64,000 nucleotides of DNA from Gangjinia marincola (GTDB taxonomy: Bacteria > Bacteroidota > Bacteroidia > Flavobacteriales > Flavobacteriaceae): assembly GCF_039523415.1 (NCBI RefSeq), contig NZ_BAAAFG010000002.1:62001-126000 (forward strand), written 5' to 3'. The stretch's first letter is position 1. Each line of letters begins with the position of its first letter. Shown in pieces: positions 7,933 through 16,954 of the stretch. The position numbers and the translations under genes are program-made. The notes under the pieces were generated by a model. That model was not told the DNA's origin. It did no database searches and worked only from the letters and a program-made list of their open reading frames with translations.

Positions 7933-10125
7933 TCAATTAGCGACTTCACTGATGAACTTTATGCGGTAAAGTCGCAGTTCTTCGTCATCATAGTCTCCAT
8001 CAAATTCCTCCATCGCATCCTCAATTTTATCGGTTTCGGCCTCAAGAAAATATTCATGAATCTCTTCTTGTTGCTCCTCGTCTAACATCTCATCAATCCA
8101 GTAGGAGATGTTGAGCTTAGTGCCACTATATACGATGGCTTCCATCTCCTTGATTAAATCTGGCATCTCCAAACCCTTTGAGGAAGCAATATCTGGAAGA
8201 GGTAATTTTCGATCTACATTTTGAATTAAATAAAGCTTAAGGCTACTATTTGCTCCTGTGGACTTAACAATTAAATCATCTGGTCGCACGATGTCATTAT
8301 CTTCAACGTAACGGTTAATAAGATCAATAAAAGGTTTTCCGTATTTTTTCGCTTTTCCTTCACCAACTCCATGAACGGTACTTAACTCATCTACGGTCAT
8401 TGGATATTTTATCGCCATGTCTTCAAGAGAGGGCTCCTGAAACACCACGTAAGGTGGTACACCGTGTTTCTTTCCTTCTTTCTTAACCAATTCTTTAAGC
8501 ATACCGAGTAACTTAGTGTCTGCACCACCTCCCTGGCTTTTTTCTTGAACAAGTACACCTTGATTAGAAGAATCATATACATGATCCTCTGTCATCATAA
8601 ATGTAAATGGATCGTCTAAAAAGGCATCACCTGCATCAGTAACTTTTACAACTCCGTAAGTTTCAATATCCTTGCGCAGTAAGCCAGCCACCAAAACTTG
8701 TCTCAGCAGAGCCATCCAATAATTAGCATCCCTATCTTTTCCTTTTCCAAAGATGGGATTTTGATCTGTTTTATGAGATTTGATCAATGCATTGGACTTC
8801 CCTATCAAGGTATTGACAATATCTTTTGATTTGTAAAGCTCTTTTGTGGCTTTGATAGCTTGAATAAGTAATTTGACCTCTTCAGTTGCTTCGTGTTTCT
8901 TCTTAGGATTTTGAATATTGTCGTCCATATCAGCACCATCACCCGTTTTGTCGTCAAATTCCTCCCCAAAATAATGGAGAATAAATTTTCTACGGGACAT
9001 AGAGGTTTCCGCGTAAGCGACCATCTCTTGCAAGAGTGCATGACCAATTTCCTGCTCAGCAACTGGCTTGCCACTCATAAATTTTTCTAGTTTTTCAATA
9101 TCTTTATAGGAATAGAAAGCCAAACAAATTCCCTCTCCACCGTCACGACCTGCTCTACCGGTTTCTTGATAATAACTTTCAATACTTTTAGGGATATCGT
9201 AATGGATTACAAACCGCACATCAGGTTTATCGATTCCCATCCCAAAAGCAATTGTTGCTACAACCACATCACAATCTTCCATCAAGAACATATCCTGATG
9301 TTTGATCCTGGTTTTAGCATCTAAACCTGCATGGTAAGGAACAGCTTTGATACCATTTACTTCCAGCGTTTGAGAAAGTGCCTCTACCCGTTTGCGGCTT
9401 AAACAGTAGATAATACCGCTTTTATTTGCGTGCTTCTTTACGAACTTGATGATTTCGGCATCGACGTTATCTGTTTTAGGACGTACTTCGTAATAAAGAT
9501 TGGGACGGTTAAAAGATGCTTTAAATACATTAGCACCTGTAATCCCTAAGTTTTTGATGATATCTTCTTGCACCTTTGGTGTTGCCGTCGCGGTAAGACC
9601 AATGATAGGAATATCATCTTCTATTCGCTCAATAATTTTACGCAGATTGCGATACTCTGGTCTAAAATCGTGTCCCCATTCGCTAATACAGTGCGCTTCG
9701 TCAATGGCAAGAAACGAGATTTTTTGCCGTTTCAAAAAATCAATATTTTCTTCTTTGGTCAGGGATTCTGGGGCAACGTACAATAATTTTGTTATCCCGT
9801 TCTCAATATCCAGTTTGACTTGTTTTACCTCTGCTTTTGTGAGAGAAGAATTTAATACGTGTGCTATACCGTGTTCTGAGGAGATCCCACGCAAAGCATC
9901 CACTTGATTTTTCATTAACGCAATTAAGGGAGAAACAACTATTGCCGTTCCCTCTTGAATTAAGGCGGGTAGCTGATAACACAGGGATTTACCCCCGCCG
10001 GTTGGCATAATTACAAAGGTGTGATGACCCGAGAGTATACTTTTTATGACCTCTTCTTGAAGCCCTTTAAAGGCATTAAATCCAAAATACTTTTTTAATT
10101 CCTGATGTAAATCTATTTCGCTCAA
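7933..10125 (-). CDS. recQ: ATP-dependent DNA helicase RecQ
   Basis: A 730-residue RecQ-family 3'-5' DNA helicase for recombination and repair. Walker A TGGGKS is at 42-47, DEAH at 142-145 followed by CISEWGHDFRP, motif III GLTATAT at 176-182, and motif VI QETGRAGRDG at 320-329. A winged-helix (RQC) region and an HRDC domain (about 535-610) follow, then about 100 extra acidic residues at the C-terminus. The zinc subdomain between helicase and winged helix keeps the RRKFILHYFGE core, but the four cysteines expected there are replaced (see findings). The start is TTG at 10125; no ATG lies nearby in frame. It is divergent from kdsD. Confidence 0.95.
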   Translation of the reverse strand: MSEIDLHQELKKYFGFNAFKGLQEEVIKSILSGHHTFVIMPTGGGKSLCYQLPALIQEGTAIVVSPLIALMKNQVDALRGISSEHGIAHVLNSSLTKAEVKQVKLDIENGITKLLYVAPESLTKEENIDFLKRQKISFLAIDEAHCISEWGHDFRPEYRNLRKIIERIEDDIPIIGLTATATPKVQEDIIKNLGITGANVFKASFNRPNLYYEVRPKTDNVDAEIIKFVKKHANKSGIIYCLSRKRVEALSQTLEVNGIKAVPYHAGLDAKTRIKHQDMFLMEDCDVVVATIAFGMGIDKPDVRFVIHYDIPKSIESYYQETGRAGRDGGEGICLAFYSYKDIEKLEKFMSGKPVAEQEIGHALLQEMVAYAETSMSRRKFILHYFGEEFDDKTGDGADMDDNIQNPKKKHEATEEVKLLIQAIKATKELYKSKDIVNTLIGKSNALIKSHKTDQNPIFGKGKDRDANYWMALLRQVLVAGLLRKDIETYGVVKVTDAGDAFLDDPFTFMMTEDHVYDSSNQGVLVQEKSQGGGADTKLLGMLKELVKKEGKKHGVPPYVVFQEPSLEDMAIKYPMTVDELSTVHGVGEGKAKKYGKPFIDLINRYVEDNDIVRPDDLIVKSTGANSSLKLYLIQNVDRKLPLPDIASSKGLEMPDLIKEMEAIVYSGTKLNISYWIDEMLDEEQQEEIHEYFLEAETDKIEDAMEEFDGDYDDEELRLYRIKFISEVAN

Positions 10126-10152
10126 GTGATCTCTGTAAATTACAATTTTGAC

Positions 10153-10160
10153 TAACTTTG
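10153..10160 (+). promoter_or_regulatory. Possible -7 element for kdsD-tatC
   Basis: TAACTTTG is an exact TAnnTTTG match 55 bases before the kdsD ATG. No clear -33 TTTG is found at the right spacing, so support is limited. Confidence 0.3.
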
Positions 10161-10168
10161 TCGACTAT

Positions 10169-10199
10169 TAAAGATACTATATTATATAGTTCCTGCAAA
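10169..10199 (-). promoter_or_regulatory. Promoter of recQ
   Basis: On the minus strand, TTTG (10199-10196) is followed after exactly 19 bases by TATCTTTA (10176-10169), a seven-of-eight match to TAnnTTTG. The -33/-7 spacing is typical for the Bacteroidota primary sigma factor. It sits 43 bases upstream of the recQ TTG start. Confidence 0.45.
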
Positions 10200-10215
10200 T
10201 TCAAACTAAAATTTA

Positions 10216-11178
10216 ATGCAACAATCTGATATTATTGCGGTCGCAAAAGAAACTATTCTCAATGAGGCCAGGGCGATTACAAAATTGCAAGAATATGTAG
10301 ACAAGGATTTTGCAGACGCCGTTCAAACCATCTATCACAGCAAAGGCCGCGTTGTGATAACAGGAATTGGTAAAAGTGCGATTATTGCGAATAAAATTGT
10401 AGCTACCTTAAATTCTACCGGTACACCTGCAATTTTTATGCATGCCGCAGATGCTATCCATGGTGATTTAGGGAACATCTTAACTGATGATGTAGTGATT
10501 TGCATTTCAAAAAGTGGTAATACACCAGAAATTAAAGTATTAGTTCCGCTTATTAAAGGATTTAAGAATACACTAATCGCGATCACAGGAAATGCCTCTT
10601 CCTTTTTGGGAGAACAGGCGGATTACGTGCTCAATTCTACGATTGAAAAAGAGGCCTGCCCAAATAATCTTGCTCCCACCACGAGCACCACAGCTCAATT
10701 GGTAATAGGTGATGCTCTTGCCGTAAGCCTGTTACATTTAAGAGGATTTTCAAGTAAGGATTTTGCAAAATACCATCCCGGCGGATCGTTAGGGAAAAAG
10801 CTTTATTTGCGCGTAAGCGATATTACACGTAAAAATAATACTCCAAGGGTGACACCAGATGCTGACATTAAAGATGTCATTGTTGAAATTAGCCAAAATT
10901 TACTTGGGGTAACAGCCGTGATTGAGGATGATAAAATCGTAGGAATTATAACAGATGGTGATTTGCGTCGCATGCTTACTCAGACTGATGATTTTACGAC
11001 CCTTAAAGCAAAAGACATTATGGGTTCTAATCCTAAAACAATAGATAATGATGCGATGGCTGTAGATGCTATGGAAGCATTAGAAAAAAACAATATTTCT
11101 CAATTATTAGCTCAAAAAGATGGCAACTATACTGGTGTAGTCCACTTACATAACCTCATCCAGGAAGGAATTATTTAA
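10216..11178 (+). CDS. kdsD: Arabinose-5-phosphate isomerase (KpsF/GutQ family)
   Basis: A 320-residue enzyme that converts D-ribulose 5-phosphate to D-arabinose 5-phosphate, the first step of Kdo synthesis for lipopolysaccharide. An N-terminal SIS domain (about 30-170) has ITGIGKSA, the FMHAADAIHGDLG stretch and CISKSGNTPE. The YHPGGSLGKKL linker typical of KdsD leads into two CBS domains (about 205-320; ITDGDLRRML in the first). Length is usual for the family. The stop codon overlaps the tatC start by one base (TAATG), so the two are translationally coupled. The gene next door but two is lptB, another LPS function. Confidence 0.94.
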   Translation: MQQSDIIAVAKETILNEARAITKLQEYVDKDFADAVQTIYHSKGRVVITGIGKSAIIANKIVATLNSTGTPAIFMHAADAIHGDLGNILTDDVVICISKSGNTPEIKVLVPLIKGFKNTLIAITGNASSFLGEQADYVLNSTIEKEACPNNLAPTTSTTAQLVIGDALAVSLLHLRGFSSKDFAKYHPGGSLGKKLYLRVSDITRKNNTPRVTPDADIKDVIVEISQNLLGVTAVIEDDKIVGIITDGDLRRMLTQTDDFTTLKAKDIMGSNPKTIDNDAMAVDAMEALEKNNISQLLAQKDGNYTGVVHLHNLIQEGII

Positions 11179-12008
11179 TGAGCACTACTTCTCCAAATGA
11201 AATGTCCTTTTTGGATCATCTTGAAGTGTTGAGATGGCATTTGATACGCGCAGTTGGCGCTATAATGATTGCCGCAACAGGTGCGTTTATTGCCAAAAAG
11301 TTTATTTTTGATACTGTTTTACTTGGCCCCAAAAGAGCTGACTTTTTAACATACGATTTACTCTGCCGACTCTCTAATGTCATCGGGTTAGATGACAGTT
11401 TTTGTTTTCAGGATTTGCCATTTGCGATACAAAGTAGGACCATGTCTGGGCAGTTTTCTGCTCATATCTGGACCAGTATTACTGCGGGGTTTATCATTGC
11501 TTTTCCCTATGTTTTGTACGAAGTATGGAAGTTTATAGCGCCGGGGTTGTATCCCACGGAGCGTAAGAGTGCCCGTGGATTCATTTTTATCGCTTCTTTC
11601 CTATTTTTTATTGGAGTGACCTTTGGCTATTATATCATTACACCCTTGTCCATTAATTTCTTCGGAAACTACCAAGTAAGTGACATGGTCCTCAATGAAT
11701 TTGATCTATCCAGTTACGTGGGGCTTGTGCGAGCATCTGTTCTTGCCTCCGGAATAATTTTTGAACTACCTATCATCATTTACTTTCTTACCAAGGTTGG
11801 TTTGGTAACGCCCGAAGATTTAAAGAAATACCGCAAGTTCGCCCTGGTTATTGTACTGGTGTTAGCTGCTATTATCACTCCGCCAGATGTGGGCACGCAA
11901 ATTGTAGTAGCTATTCCTATTCTTGTGTTATATGAAGTAAGTATTTTCATTTCAAAGCGAGTCGTTAAAAATGAACGTAAACGAGAAGCTAAAGCAAAAA
12001 AATCCTAA
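11178..12008 (+). CDS. tatC: Twin-arginine translocase subunit TatC
   Basis: A 276-residue polytopic membrane protein of the Tat system, which moves folded proteins across the inner membrane. The N-terminus has MSFLDHLEVLRWHLIRA, the TatC signature containing the conserved LxELR-like segment that binds the twin-arginine signal. About six hydrophobic helices follow, with the F-PYVLYEVWKFIAPGLYPTER segment and a conserved ITPPDVGTQ near the end. The insert at about 45-85 with two cysteines is seen in Bacteroidota TatC. Overlaps kdsD by one base. The basic tail (KRKREAKAKKS) lies in the cytoplasm. Confidence 0.95.
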   Translation: MSTTSPNEMSFLDHLEVLRWHLIRAVGAIMIAATGAFIAKKFIFDTVLLGPKRADFLTYDLLCRLSNVIGLDDSFCFQDLPFAIQSRTMSGQFSAHIWTSITAGFIIAFPYVLYEVWKFIAPGLYPTERKSARGFIFIASFLFFIGVTFGYYIITPLSINFFGNYQVSDMVLNEFDLSSYVGLVRASVLASGIIFELPIIIYFLTKVGLVTPEDLKKYRKFALVIVLVLAAIITPPDVGTQIVVAIPILVLYEVSIFISKRVVKNERKREAKAKKS

Positions 12009-12047
12009 TCAGCCCTTACAAATTATTGAACATAATGTACTATCCCC

Positions 12048-12410
12048 ATGAGTAATCCAGTAGAAGAATTTAACGCCTATCGTTCTAAAATGAACGAAAA
12101 ATTGTTAGCCGAAAATAATAAACTCATCAAACGCTTTTTTAACCTTGATACCAATGCGTTTACAGAAGGTGCCCTAGATAAAAAAACGAAAGAGCTGTTA
12201 GGCCTTGTGGCATCAACTGTATTGCGTTGTGATGACTGTGTGAAGTATCACTTAGAAGGATGTCAAAAAGAAGGGGTGAGTAAAGAACAAGTGATGGAGA
12301 CCCTTGGTATTGGAACGCTTATAGGCGGCTCTATCGTCATCCCACATTTACGCAGAGCCTTTGAATATTGGGAAGAGTTAGAGGCACACAATCAAACGCA
12401 CGAGAATTGA
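12048..12410 (+). CDS. Carboxymuconolactone decarboxylase (AhpD-like) family protein
   Basis: A 120-residue protein of the CMD/AhpD fold. It has the core LLGLVASTVLRCDDCVKYHLEGC with a CxxC pair and a following His three residues later, as in AhpD-type alkylhydroperoxidase proteins, and the E/GIGTLIGGSIVIPHLRRA helix at the C-terminus. A thiol-based reductase or peroxidase role is likely, but the substrate is unknown and the family also contains true decarboxylases. It lies 39 bases after tatC and 29 bases before lptB and is probably part of the same transcript. Confidence 0.85.
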   Translation: MSNPVEEFNAYRSKMNEKLLAENNKLIKRFFNLDTNAFTEGALDKKTKELLGLVASTVLRCDDCVKYHLEGCQKEGVSKEQVMETLGIGTLIGGSIVIPHLRRAFEYWEELEAHNQTHEN

Positions 12411-12439
12411 GTATATTTATCTTTCAGTAAATACAGGTC

Positions 12440-13183
12440 ATGAAATTAAGCGCAGATAATCTTATCAAATCCTATAAAGGCCGAAAAGTGGTAAAGGGTA
12501 TCTCTGTTGAAGTAAATCAAGGAGAAATCGTGGGATTGCTGGGACCTAATGGGGCAGGCAAAACGACCTCTTTTTATATGATTGTGGGCTTAATTAAGCC
12601 TAACGGCGGAAAAATTTATTTGGACAAGACCGAAATTACCAGTTTCCCCATGTACAAACGCGCACAAAACGGGATTGGGTATCTTGCACAAGAAGCGTCG
12701 GTATTTCGGAAGCTGAGTATTGAAGACAATATCATGAGTGTTCTTGAGCTTACCTCGCTTAATAAACAAGAACGCGAAGCTAAAATGGAATCGCTCATTG
12801 ATGAATTTGGCTTAAATCATATTCGTACAAATCGTGGCGATCTACTTTCTGGAGGAGAACGCCGCAGGACTGAAATTGCTCGCGCACTTGCTACAGATCC
12901 TAAATTTATTCTCTTAGATGAACCCTTTGCCGGAGTTGATCCAGTTGCGGTAGAGGATATCCAACGTATTGTAGCCCAACTCAAAAATAAAAATATAGGA
13001 ATATTAATCACTGATCATAATGTGCAGGAAACTCTTGCCATTACAGATCGCACCTATCTCATGTTTGAGGGAAGCATCCTAAAACACGGTATTCCTGAAG
13101 ATTTGGCTGCAGACGAAATGGTACGTAAGGTATACCTGGGTCAAAATTTCGAACTTCGAAAAAAGAAATTAGATTTTAATTAA
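12440..13183 (+). CDS. lptB: LPS export ABC transporter ATP-binding protein LptB
   Basis: A 247-residue cytoplasmic ATPase that drives lipopolysaccharide extraction with LptFG. It shows Walker A GPNGAGKTT (about 34-42), the LptB-type Q-loop region YLAQEASVFRKLSIEDNI, signature LSGGERRRTEIARAL, Walker B FILLDEPFAGVDP and the switch His in ITDHNVQETL. The ending VRKVYLGQNFELR is diagnostic of LptB. In the same run as kdsD (Kdo supply) and convergent with pssA, so this area serves the envelope. Its last 4 bases overlap the pssA stop. Confidence 0.95.
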   Translation: MKLSADNLIKSYKGRKVVKGISVEVNQGEIVGLLGPNGAGKTTSFYMIVGLIKPNGGKIYLDKTEITSFPMYKRAQNGIGYLAQEASVFRKLSIEDNIMSVLELTSLNKQEREAKMESLIDEFGLNHIRTNRGDLLSGGERRRTEIARALATDPKFILLDEPFAGVDPVAVEDIQRIVAQLKNKNIGILITDHNVQETLAITDRTYLMFEGSILKHGIPEDLAADEMVRKVYLGQNFELRKKKLDFN

Positions 13184-13929
13184 GAAGCTGACTGACTTTG
13201 CTCTTTAAAAATCAACGACAACAAAATATAGAGCAGCATAATAACGGGCAACGCTAAGTATTTTAGAAGTACCAACAAAATTGCCGAAATTGCAATAAAA
13301 CTATACCTCAAAGCATTCTTTTTGACAGACCAGTCCTTGAATTTCAAGGCAAAAAGCGGCAACTCTGCATTGAGCAAATAAGCACTAAGAACACTAAATC
13401 CAATCAAGAAGTAAGGATTGAGAAGAACCTGTGTGATTAGTGGATTTTGTTGGTAAGTGATGATCATAGGGATGCTCAATACCAATAATGCATTAGCCGG
13501 TGTAGGCAACCCTATAAAGCTGGTATCTTGACGGTCATCCACATTAAAATTAGCTAAGCGATATGCCGAGGCTAACGTAATCACAAATCCTATTAAGGCC
13601 ACAGGATGAAAGTCAAATTCAAAAAAACCACCATCCCAAGAAGCCTCAGCTGTATTACCAAATGATCTTTGTAATAATTTAAACATCGCTATACCGGGAA
13701 CTAAACCAGAGGTTACCATATCTGCTAGAGAGTCTAATTGTAATCCTAATTCGCTCTGTACGTTCAGTTTTCGGGCGGCCAGCCCATCAAAAAAATCAAA
13801 GAAAATTCCGCCACCAACAAAAACTGCAGCCATAATCAAATTTCCCTCTACGGCAAAAAGTACCCCAATACATCCACACAGTAAATTTAACAGGGTTATG
13901 ATGTTAGGAATTTGTTTTTTTAAGCTCAT
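13180..13929 (-). CDS. pssA: CDP-diacylglycerol--serine O-phosphatidyltransferase
   Basis: I place the start at the ATG at 13929 (MSLKKQIPN), giving about 249 residues; the frame extends 24 codons upstream, but those residues are not typical of the family. The enzyme makes phosphatidylserine, the precursor of phosphatidylethanolamine, at the inner membrane. The CDP-alcohol phosphatidyltransferase motif is clear: DG-x2-AR-x8-G-x3-D-x3-D in FFDGLAARKLN, then SELGLQLDSLADM. Eight or so hydrophobic helices surround it. Convergent with lptB (4-base overlap) and divergent from the PorV-like gene. Confidence 0.92.
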   Translation of the reverse strand: MSLKKQIPNIITLLNLLCGCIGVLFAVEGNLIMAAVFVGGGIFFDFFDGLAARKLNVQSELGLQLDSLADMVTSGLVPGIAMFKLLQRSFGNTAEASWDGGFFEFDFHPVALIGFVITLASAYRLANFNVDDRQDTSFIGLPTPANALLVLSIPMIITYQQNPLITQVLLNPYFLIGFSVLSAYLLNAELPLFALKFKDWSVKKNALRYSFIAISAILLVLLKYLALPVIMLLYILLSLIFKEQSQSAS

Positions 13930-14052
13930 AGGTATGATTTTTGTAAAAATATAAAAGTTAATGCGACTAAAGCACATCAACAAACAATAACTAAGGTTCA
14001 TTCAAGTTAATAATACCGTAAAATAGTAAGATATTTACAAAAAATTGTCTCA

Positions 14053-15153
14053 TTGAGAATATTACCCGCTTTACTTCTTTTTTTGGCAGGCCATGCTATT
14101 ACTGCACAAACTGTGCGTAAATACTCAAATGAATTTTTGAATATTGGCGTTGATGCAGCTGCATTTGGAATGGCAAATGCGGTTACGGCCACCTCTAAGG
14201 ATGTTAATGCAGGATATTGGAATCCAGCTGGTTTAGTCCATCTTGAGGATTATGAGTTCTCGCTTATGCACGCCAGTTATTTTGCGAACATTGCCTTATA
14301 TGATTATCTCGCGGGAGCTATGCCGCTAGATAATAATAGTGCAGTTGGACTAAGTGTAATACGATTTGGTGTAGATGATATTTTAGATACGCGTGCCTTA
14401 ATAGACGCTGGTGGTAACATTACTCCTTTTGATCAGTTACCGCGATTCTCAACAGCAGATTGGGCCTTTACCCTATCATATGCCAGAAAATTACCTCTAG
14501 ACGGTTTTAGCTTTGGAGTAAATGCTAAAGTTATTAGACGTGTTATAGGAGATTTTGCCAGTGCCTGGGGATTTGGTTTTGATGCAGGAGTTCAGTTTGA
14601 CAGAGGCAAATGGAATATTGGGGTCATGGCTAGAGATATCACTACAACAGTAAATACCTGGAGTATAGACGATGATATTTTTGACGATATTGGTGATTCT
14701 AATAATGACGGCGTGGTAGATGAAAATGATGAAGCTACTCAACAAGAAGTCCCAGAAAGTACAGAAATTACGATCCCAAAACTTCAAGTAGGTATTGCGC
14801 GAACTTTTGTCTATCGCTACGATTTTACATTTCAAACCGCACTTGATTTGAATGTTCGCTTTGCCGAAACGAACGATATAATATCCACATCTACCGTTAG
14901 TATGACACCGGCACTAGGCTTTCAAGCCGGTTATATTGACATGATCTTCTTGAGGGCAGGTTTAGGGAATTTTCAGGAAGAGCTTCAACTGGATGGATCA
15001 GACGATATTAGTTTTCAGCCTGGATTTGGAGTCGGTTTTAAATATGCAGGTATACAGGTAGACTATGCATTTACTGATATTGGTGATCAAAGTGCCGCGT
15101 TGTATTCAAATGTATTTTCATTAAAATTAGACTGGAGCGCCTTTAGAAAGTAA
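14053..15153 (+). CDS. PorV/PorQ-family outer membrane protein (type IX secretion-associated)
   Basis: A 366-residue beta-barrel protein with a signal peptide (hydrophobic core LLLFLAGHAIT, cleavage likely before Q19). The segment GVDAAAFGMANAVTATSKDVNAGYWNPAGL is the hallmark of the PorV/PorQ family (FadL-like fold), where PorV shuttles T9SS cargo at the outer membrane; this one fits the PorV2-type group. A short acidic, calcium-binding-like loop (DSNNDGVVDENDEA) lies near residue 215. The start is a TTG at 14053; no in-frame ATG would keep the signal peptide. Actual participation in type IX secretion is inferred. Confidence 0.8.
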   Translation: MRILPALLLFLAGHAITAQTVRKYSNEFLNIGVDAAAFGMANAVTATSKDVNAGYWNPAGLVHLEDYEFSLMHASYFANIALYDYLAGAMPLDNNSAVGLSVIRFGVDDILDTRALIDAGGNITPFDQLPRFSTADWAFTLSYARKLPLDGFSFGVNAKVIRRVIGDFASAWGFGFDAGVQFDRGKWNIGVMARDITTTVNTWSIDDDIFDDIGDSNNDGVVDENDEATQQEVPESTEITIPKLQVGIARTFVYRYDFTFQTALDLNVRFAETNDIISTSTVSMTPALGFQAGYIDMIFLRAGLGNFQEELQLDGSDDISFQPGFGVGFKYAGIQVDYAFTDIGDQSAALYSNVFSLKLDWSAFRK

Positions 15154-15225
15154 ATTTTATAGCGTTAGTTAGCCTCTCTTCTATTTAAAATCAGTATTTT
15201 CGACTTCAAAACACGATCAAGGTTC

Positions 15226-16827
15226 ATGAAAAACTGGTTACTGGCTGTTGTATCAGGAATTCTTCTCGCACTTGGCTGGCCCACCTATGGCTTTCCCGGT
15301 TTGTTATTTATTGCTTTTGTCCCATTGTTATGGGCAGAATACAACTATAGAACTAAGGTTAGCAAACCTAGGAAATCAGTAGTTTTGGCTTTGGGCTACA
15401 CCTCCTTTTTCACATGGAATTTAATTGCTACATACTGGTTATACTTTTCAACTGTCTTTGGGATGGTGTTTGCCGTGCTGGTCAATTCGCTTTTAATGGC
15501 GTTGGTATTCGTATTATATCATGTGGTTGCAAAGCGATCCAATTTTAGGACGAGTACAATCTTCTTGGTCAGCTTATGGTTAGTTTTTGAACGCCTTCAC
15601 CTTGAATGGGAATTTGCCTGGCCTTGGCTGAATTTGGGCAACGCCTTTTCTGAATATACAGGCTGGATTCAATGGTACGAGTATACGGGAGCATCAGGAG
15701 GAGCATTATGGGTATGGATCATAAATGTGGTCATATTCTACGAAGTTTTAGCTTTCCAAAAGGGTACAAAGCGCAACTATTTCCCTGCAATACTCAAAGC
15801 AGGCCTGCTTATTTTGATCCCTATTGGGGTTTCTCAGTTTGTTCTGCAAAGGTATTTGCATGGTGAAGATACCATTGATGTAGTGGTCTTGCAGCCTAAT
15901 ATCAATCCATATACCGAAAAGTATACTACTACAAATAAACGCATTGGTGATTTACTTTTTTCGCTTGCCGCGGAAGAAATTGATCAGGGAACAGACCTTT
16001 TAGTCGCACCAGAAACGGTTTACGCCGAAGGTTTTGGAATAGATTTAGATCGTTTTGAATTTTCTGCCGAAAAGAGACGTGCTAAAAATTTCTTATCGGC
16101 TCATCCGAAGCTAAATTATATCGCCGGAGTACAGTTCTATCGCAAGCATTCTACAGAAAAAACCATACTTCCCACCTCCAACTATGTACGTGAAAACTTA
16201 TGGGTTGACACGTATAATTCAGCTTTTTTACTAAATAATCAGAGGATTGAAACTCCTGTTTACCATAAAAGCAAATTGGTTGTGGGAGTAGAAAACCTTC
16301 CATATCAATCTGTACTAAAACCAATTTTAGGTGATGTGATGCTAGATCTGGGAGGAACGGTCATGATGAAGACCACTCAAGAAGATCGCGAGATTTTCTC
16401 ATTGACTAATGGTGTAGCAGTTGCTCCAATCATATGCTATGAATCTGTTTTTGGAGATTATCTGGCCGGGTATGTTCGTAACGGCGCTCAGGTCTTAGCT
16501 ATAATTACGAATGATGCCTGGTGGGGAAATACGCAAGGACATAAACAACATTTGAGTTACGCCAGATTACGTGCGATAGAAACACGAAGATCTGTAGTGC
16601 GCAGCGCCAACACCGGCATATCTGCGCTCATTGATGAAACCGGAAAGATTACCACTTCTTTGGGCTATGAGCAACAAGGAACCTTAAAAGGTAAAGTTAC
16701 TTACAATGATAAGGAAACACTTTACGTCACCTTAGGAGATTATATACCCAGAATAGCCCGATTTTTAGCGTTGTTTTTGTTTTTATTTACCATGATTAAG
16801 CAAAAGCACACAATGAAGCGGAAGTGA
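15226..16827 (+). CDS. lnt: Apolipoprotein N-acyltransferase
   Basis: A 533-residue inner membrane enzyme that adds the third acyl chain to lipoproteins. Six or more hydrophobic helices fill residues 1-210, starting with the typical LLAVVSGILLALGWPTYG. The nitrilase-like catalytic domain (about 220-490) carries the expected triad: Glu in APETVYAEG (about residue 262), Lys in HKSKLVVGVE (about 346) and Cys in ICYESVFG (Cys404). ITNDAWWG and the RAIETRRSVVRSANTG stretch are also characteristic. A last helix with a basic tail ends the protein. 73 bases downstream of the PorV-like gene. Confidence 0.95.
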   Translation: MKNWLLAVVSGILLALGWPTYGFPGLLFIAFVPLLWAEYNYRTKVSKPRKSVVLALGYTSFFTWNLIATYWLYFSTVFGMVFAVLVNSLLMALVFVLYHVVAKRSNFRTSTIFLVSLWLVFERLHLEWEFAWPWLNLGNAFSEYTGWIQWYEYTGASGGALWVWIINVVIFYEVLAFQKGTKRNYFPAILKAGLLILIPIGVSQFVLQRYLHGEDTIDVVVLQPNINPYTEKYTTTNKRIGDLLFSLAAEEIDQGTDLLVAPETVYAEGFGIDLDRFEFSAEKRRAKNFLSAHPKLNYIAGVQFYRKHSTEKTILPTSNYVRENLWVDTYNSAFLLNNQRIETPVYHKSKLVVGVENLPYQSVLKPILGDVMLDLGGTVMMKTTQEDREIFSLTNGVAVAPIICYESVFGDYLAGYVRNGAQVLAIITNDAWWGNTQGHKQHLSYARLRAIETRRSVVRSANTGISALIDETGKITTSLGYEQQGTLKGKVTYNDKETLYVTLGDYIPRIARFLALFLFLFTMIKQKHTMKRK

Positions 16828-16836
16828 TCCCCCTAA

Positions 16837-16849
16837 TCCCCGAAGGGGA
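16837..16849. terminator. Small hairpin after lnt
   Basis: TCCCC (16837-16841) pairs with GGGGA (16845-16849) around GAA, 10 bases after the lnt stop. CCCC-nn-GGGG hairpins after genes are common in Bacteroidota, but the T tract is poor (AAATTACG follows), so a terminator role is only possible. Confidence 0.25.
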
Positions 16850-16954
16850 AATTACGTATCTATTATCTTTGAACAACTTTAGCGGATTCATCTATCCAAT
16901 CAAATAGACCGATATTCAAAAAAATGTGACTTTTGACCATAAGTTGAAAATAAA

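Noticed and set aside
9500..9907. 135-codon + strand open frame inside recQ
   Set aside because: Entirely antisense to the conserved helicase core of recQ; no family features.
13930..14001. 24-codon N-terminal extension of pssA
   Set aside because: The added residues (including two Cys and FYIFTK) are unlike PssA openings; the ATG at 13929 followed by KKQIPNIITLLNLL is the family start.
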